64,000 nucleotides of DNA from Bacillus sp. CH30_1T (lineage in GTDB: Bacteria > Bacillota > Bacilli > Bacillales > Bacillaceae_B): assembly GCF_008364765.1 (NCBI RefSeq), contig NZ_VTUY01000002.1:126501-190500 (forward strand), in the 5' to 3' direction. The notes under the pieces are model-generated. The model made no database searches. It saw nothing but the letters and a program-made list of their open reading frames with translations, and was not told the DNA's origin. Below are positions 63,824-64,000 of the stretch, piece after piece. How positions within the stretch are numbered: position 1 is the first letter of the stretch; every line of letters starts with the position of its first letter. A program made the translations under genes and the position numbers.

Positions 63824-63941
63824 CTTGTAATATAAATTTCATTTTACGATTTTATAGGTAAAGTAGTACAATAGAAATTGATATAATACGTCGAATATTG
63901 TTTATTGGTGTGACTACTCGAAAAAGGAGTTTTTCTATATA

Positions 63942-64000
63942 TGTCGATTGAACGGAATTATCGTAATAGTATGAAAAAGAAGAAACGCAGGAGAAGGATT
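63942..64000 (+). CDS. LCP family protein, 5' end (partial)
   Basis: ATG 63942 follows AAAGGAG; the first residues MSIERNYRNSMKKKKRRRRI are basic, as before the membrane anchor of LytR/TagU proteins that normally follow yvyE. The rest lies outside the window. Confidence 0.6.

Overview
The window looks like chromosomal DNA of a low-GC Gram-positive, endospore-forming type bacterium of the family Bacillaceae. This rests on the degS-degU-yvyE-LCP block at the right end, a SipW/TasA-type matrix locus, an immune inhibitor A protease, a B. subtilis-like eps/ywq polysaccharide cluster, treP-treA-treR, and Bacillus-type ribosome binding sites (AGGAGG) and sigma-A promoters. Species cannot be fixed from the sequence alone. 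No rRNA, tRNA, CRISPR array or intact insertion sequence was seen.

Layout. 1-1370: the start of an unknown minus-strand gene and a RRNPP-type (HTH plus TPR) regulator. 1400-2750: an internally deleted relic of a replication-type gene, then a PlcR-like regulator. 2830-9671: a plus-strand operon divergent from that regulator. It encodes a 49-aa PapR-like peptide, a YIP1-like membrane protein, a C39-peptidase ABC exporter, a GyrI-like protein, a double-glycine bacteriocin precursor whose gene is bracketed by a perfect 20-bp inverted repeat, a short HlyD-like protein, an ABC immunity transporter and a small membrane protein. 9983-17130: an accessory stretch with a winged-helix replication-type protein, a hydrolase, a pRiA4b ORF3-like protein, a candidate secreted bacteriocin with a divergent mini-membrane protein, a broken HNH nuclease gene, a transposase relic and many REP-like hairpins. 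17213-21686: a GntR regulator, a TRAP transporter and a KduD-like dehydrogenase for uronate-type catabolism, with paired palindromic operators 19 bp apart in front of both transcription units.

21780-38641: a minus-strand exopolysaccharide cluster of about 17 kb. It contains Wzz and BY-kinase, PHP phosphatase, a bacillosamine-type initiation set (EpsC/EpsN/EpsM/EpsL-like), GalU, Ugd, UDP-GlcA epimerase, Wzy, Wzx, two glycosyltransferases and a pyruvyltransferase. The core at 24.2-30.5 kb is visibly more AT-rich than its flanks. 38845-45835: an SGNH-like protein, lipoproteins, an LCP ligase, a 315-bp inverted-repeat element, an MFS transporter, a NERD protein and a LysM-NlpC/P60 hydrolase.

46322-54915: the trehalose regulon (treP, treA, treR) with three TreR-type palindromes. 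An LXG polymorphic-toxin locus (T7SS substrate, two adaptor-like proteins, duplicated DUF4176 and two-TM genes) and a lipoprotein gene lie between treA and treR. 55454-57670: a sipW/tasA-like locus with an unusual acid-tailed partner. 57985-60366: immune inhibitor A. 60760-62610: degU and degS. 63149-64000: yvyE and the start of an LCP gene. Three intergenic arrays of a degenerate 20-bp repeat (44.7, 55.0 and 60.5 kb) belong to one dispersed family.

The most novel-looking system is the putative PlcR/PapR-like quorum-sensing pair attached to a C39-exported bacteriocin operon, together with the inverted repeat around the bacteriocin gene. Functions are inferred from recognisable motifs and remembered family patterns; no database search was run.
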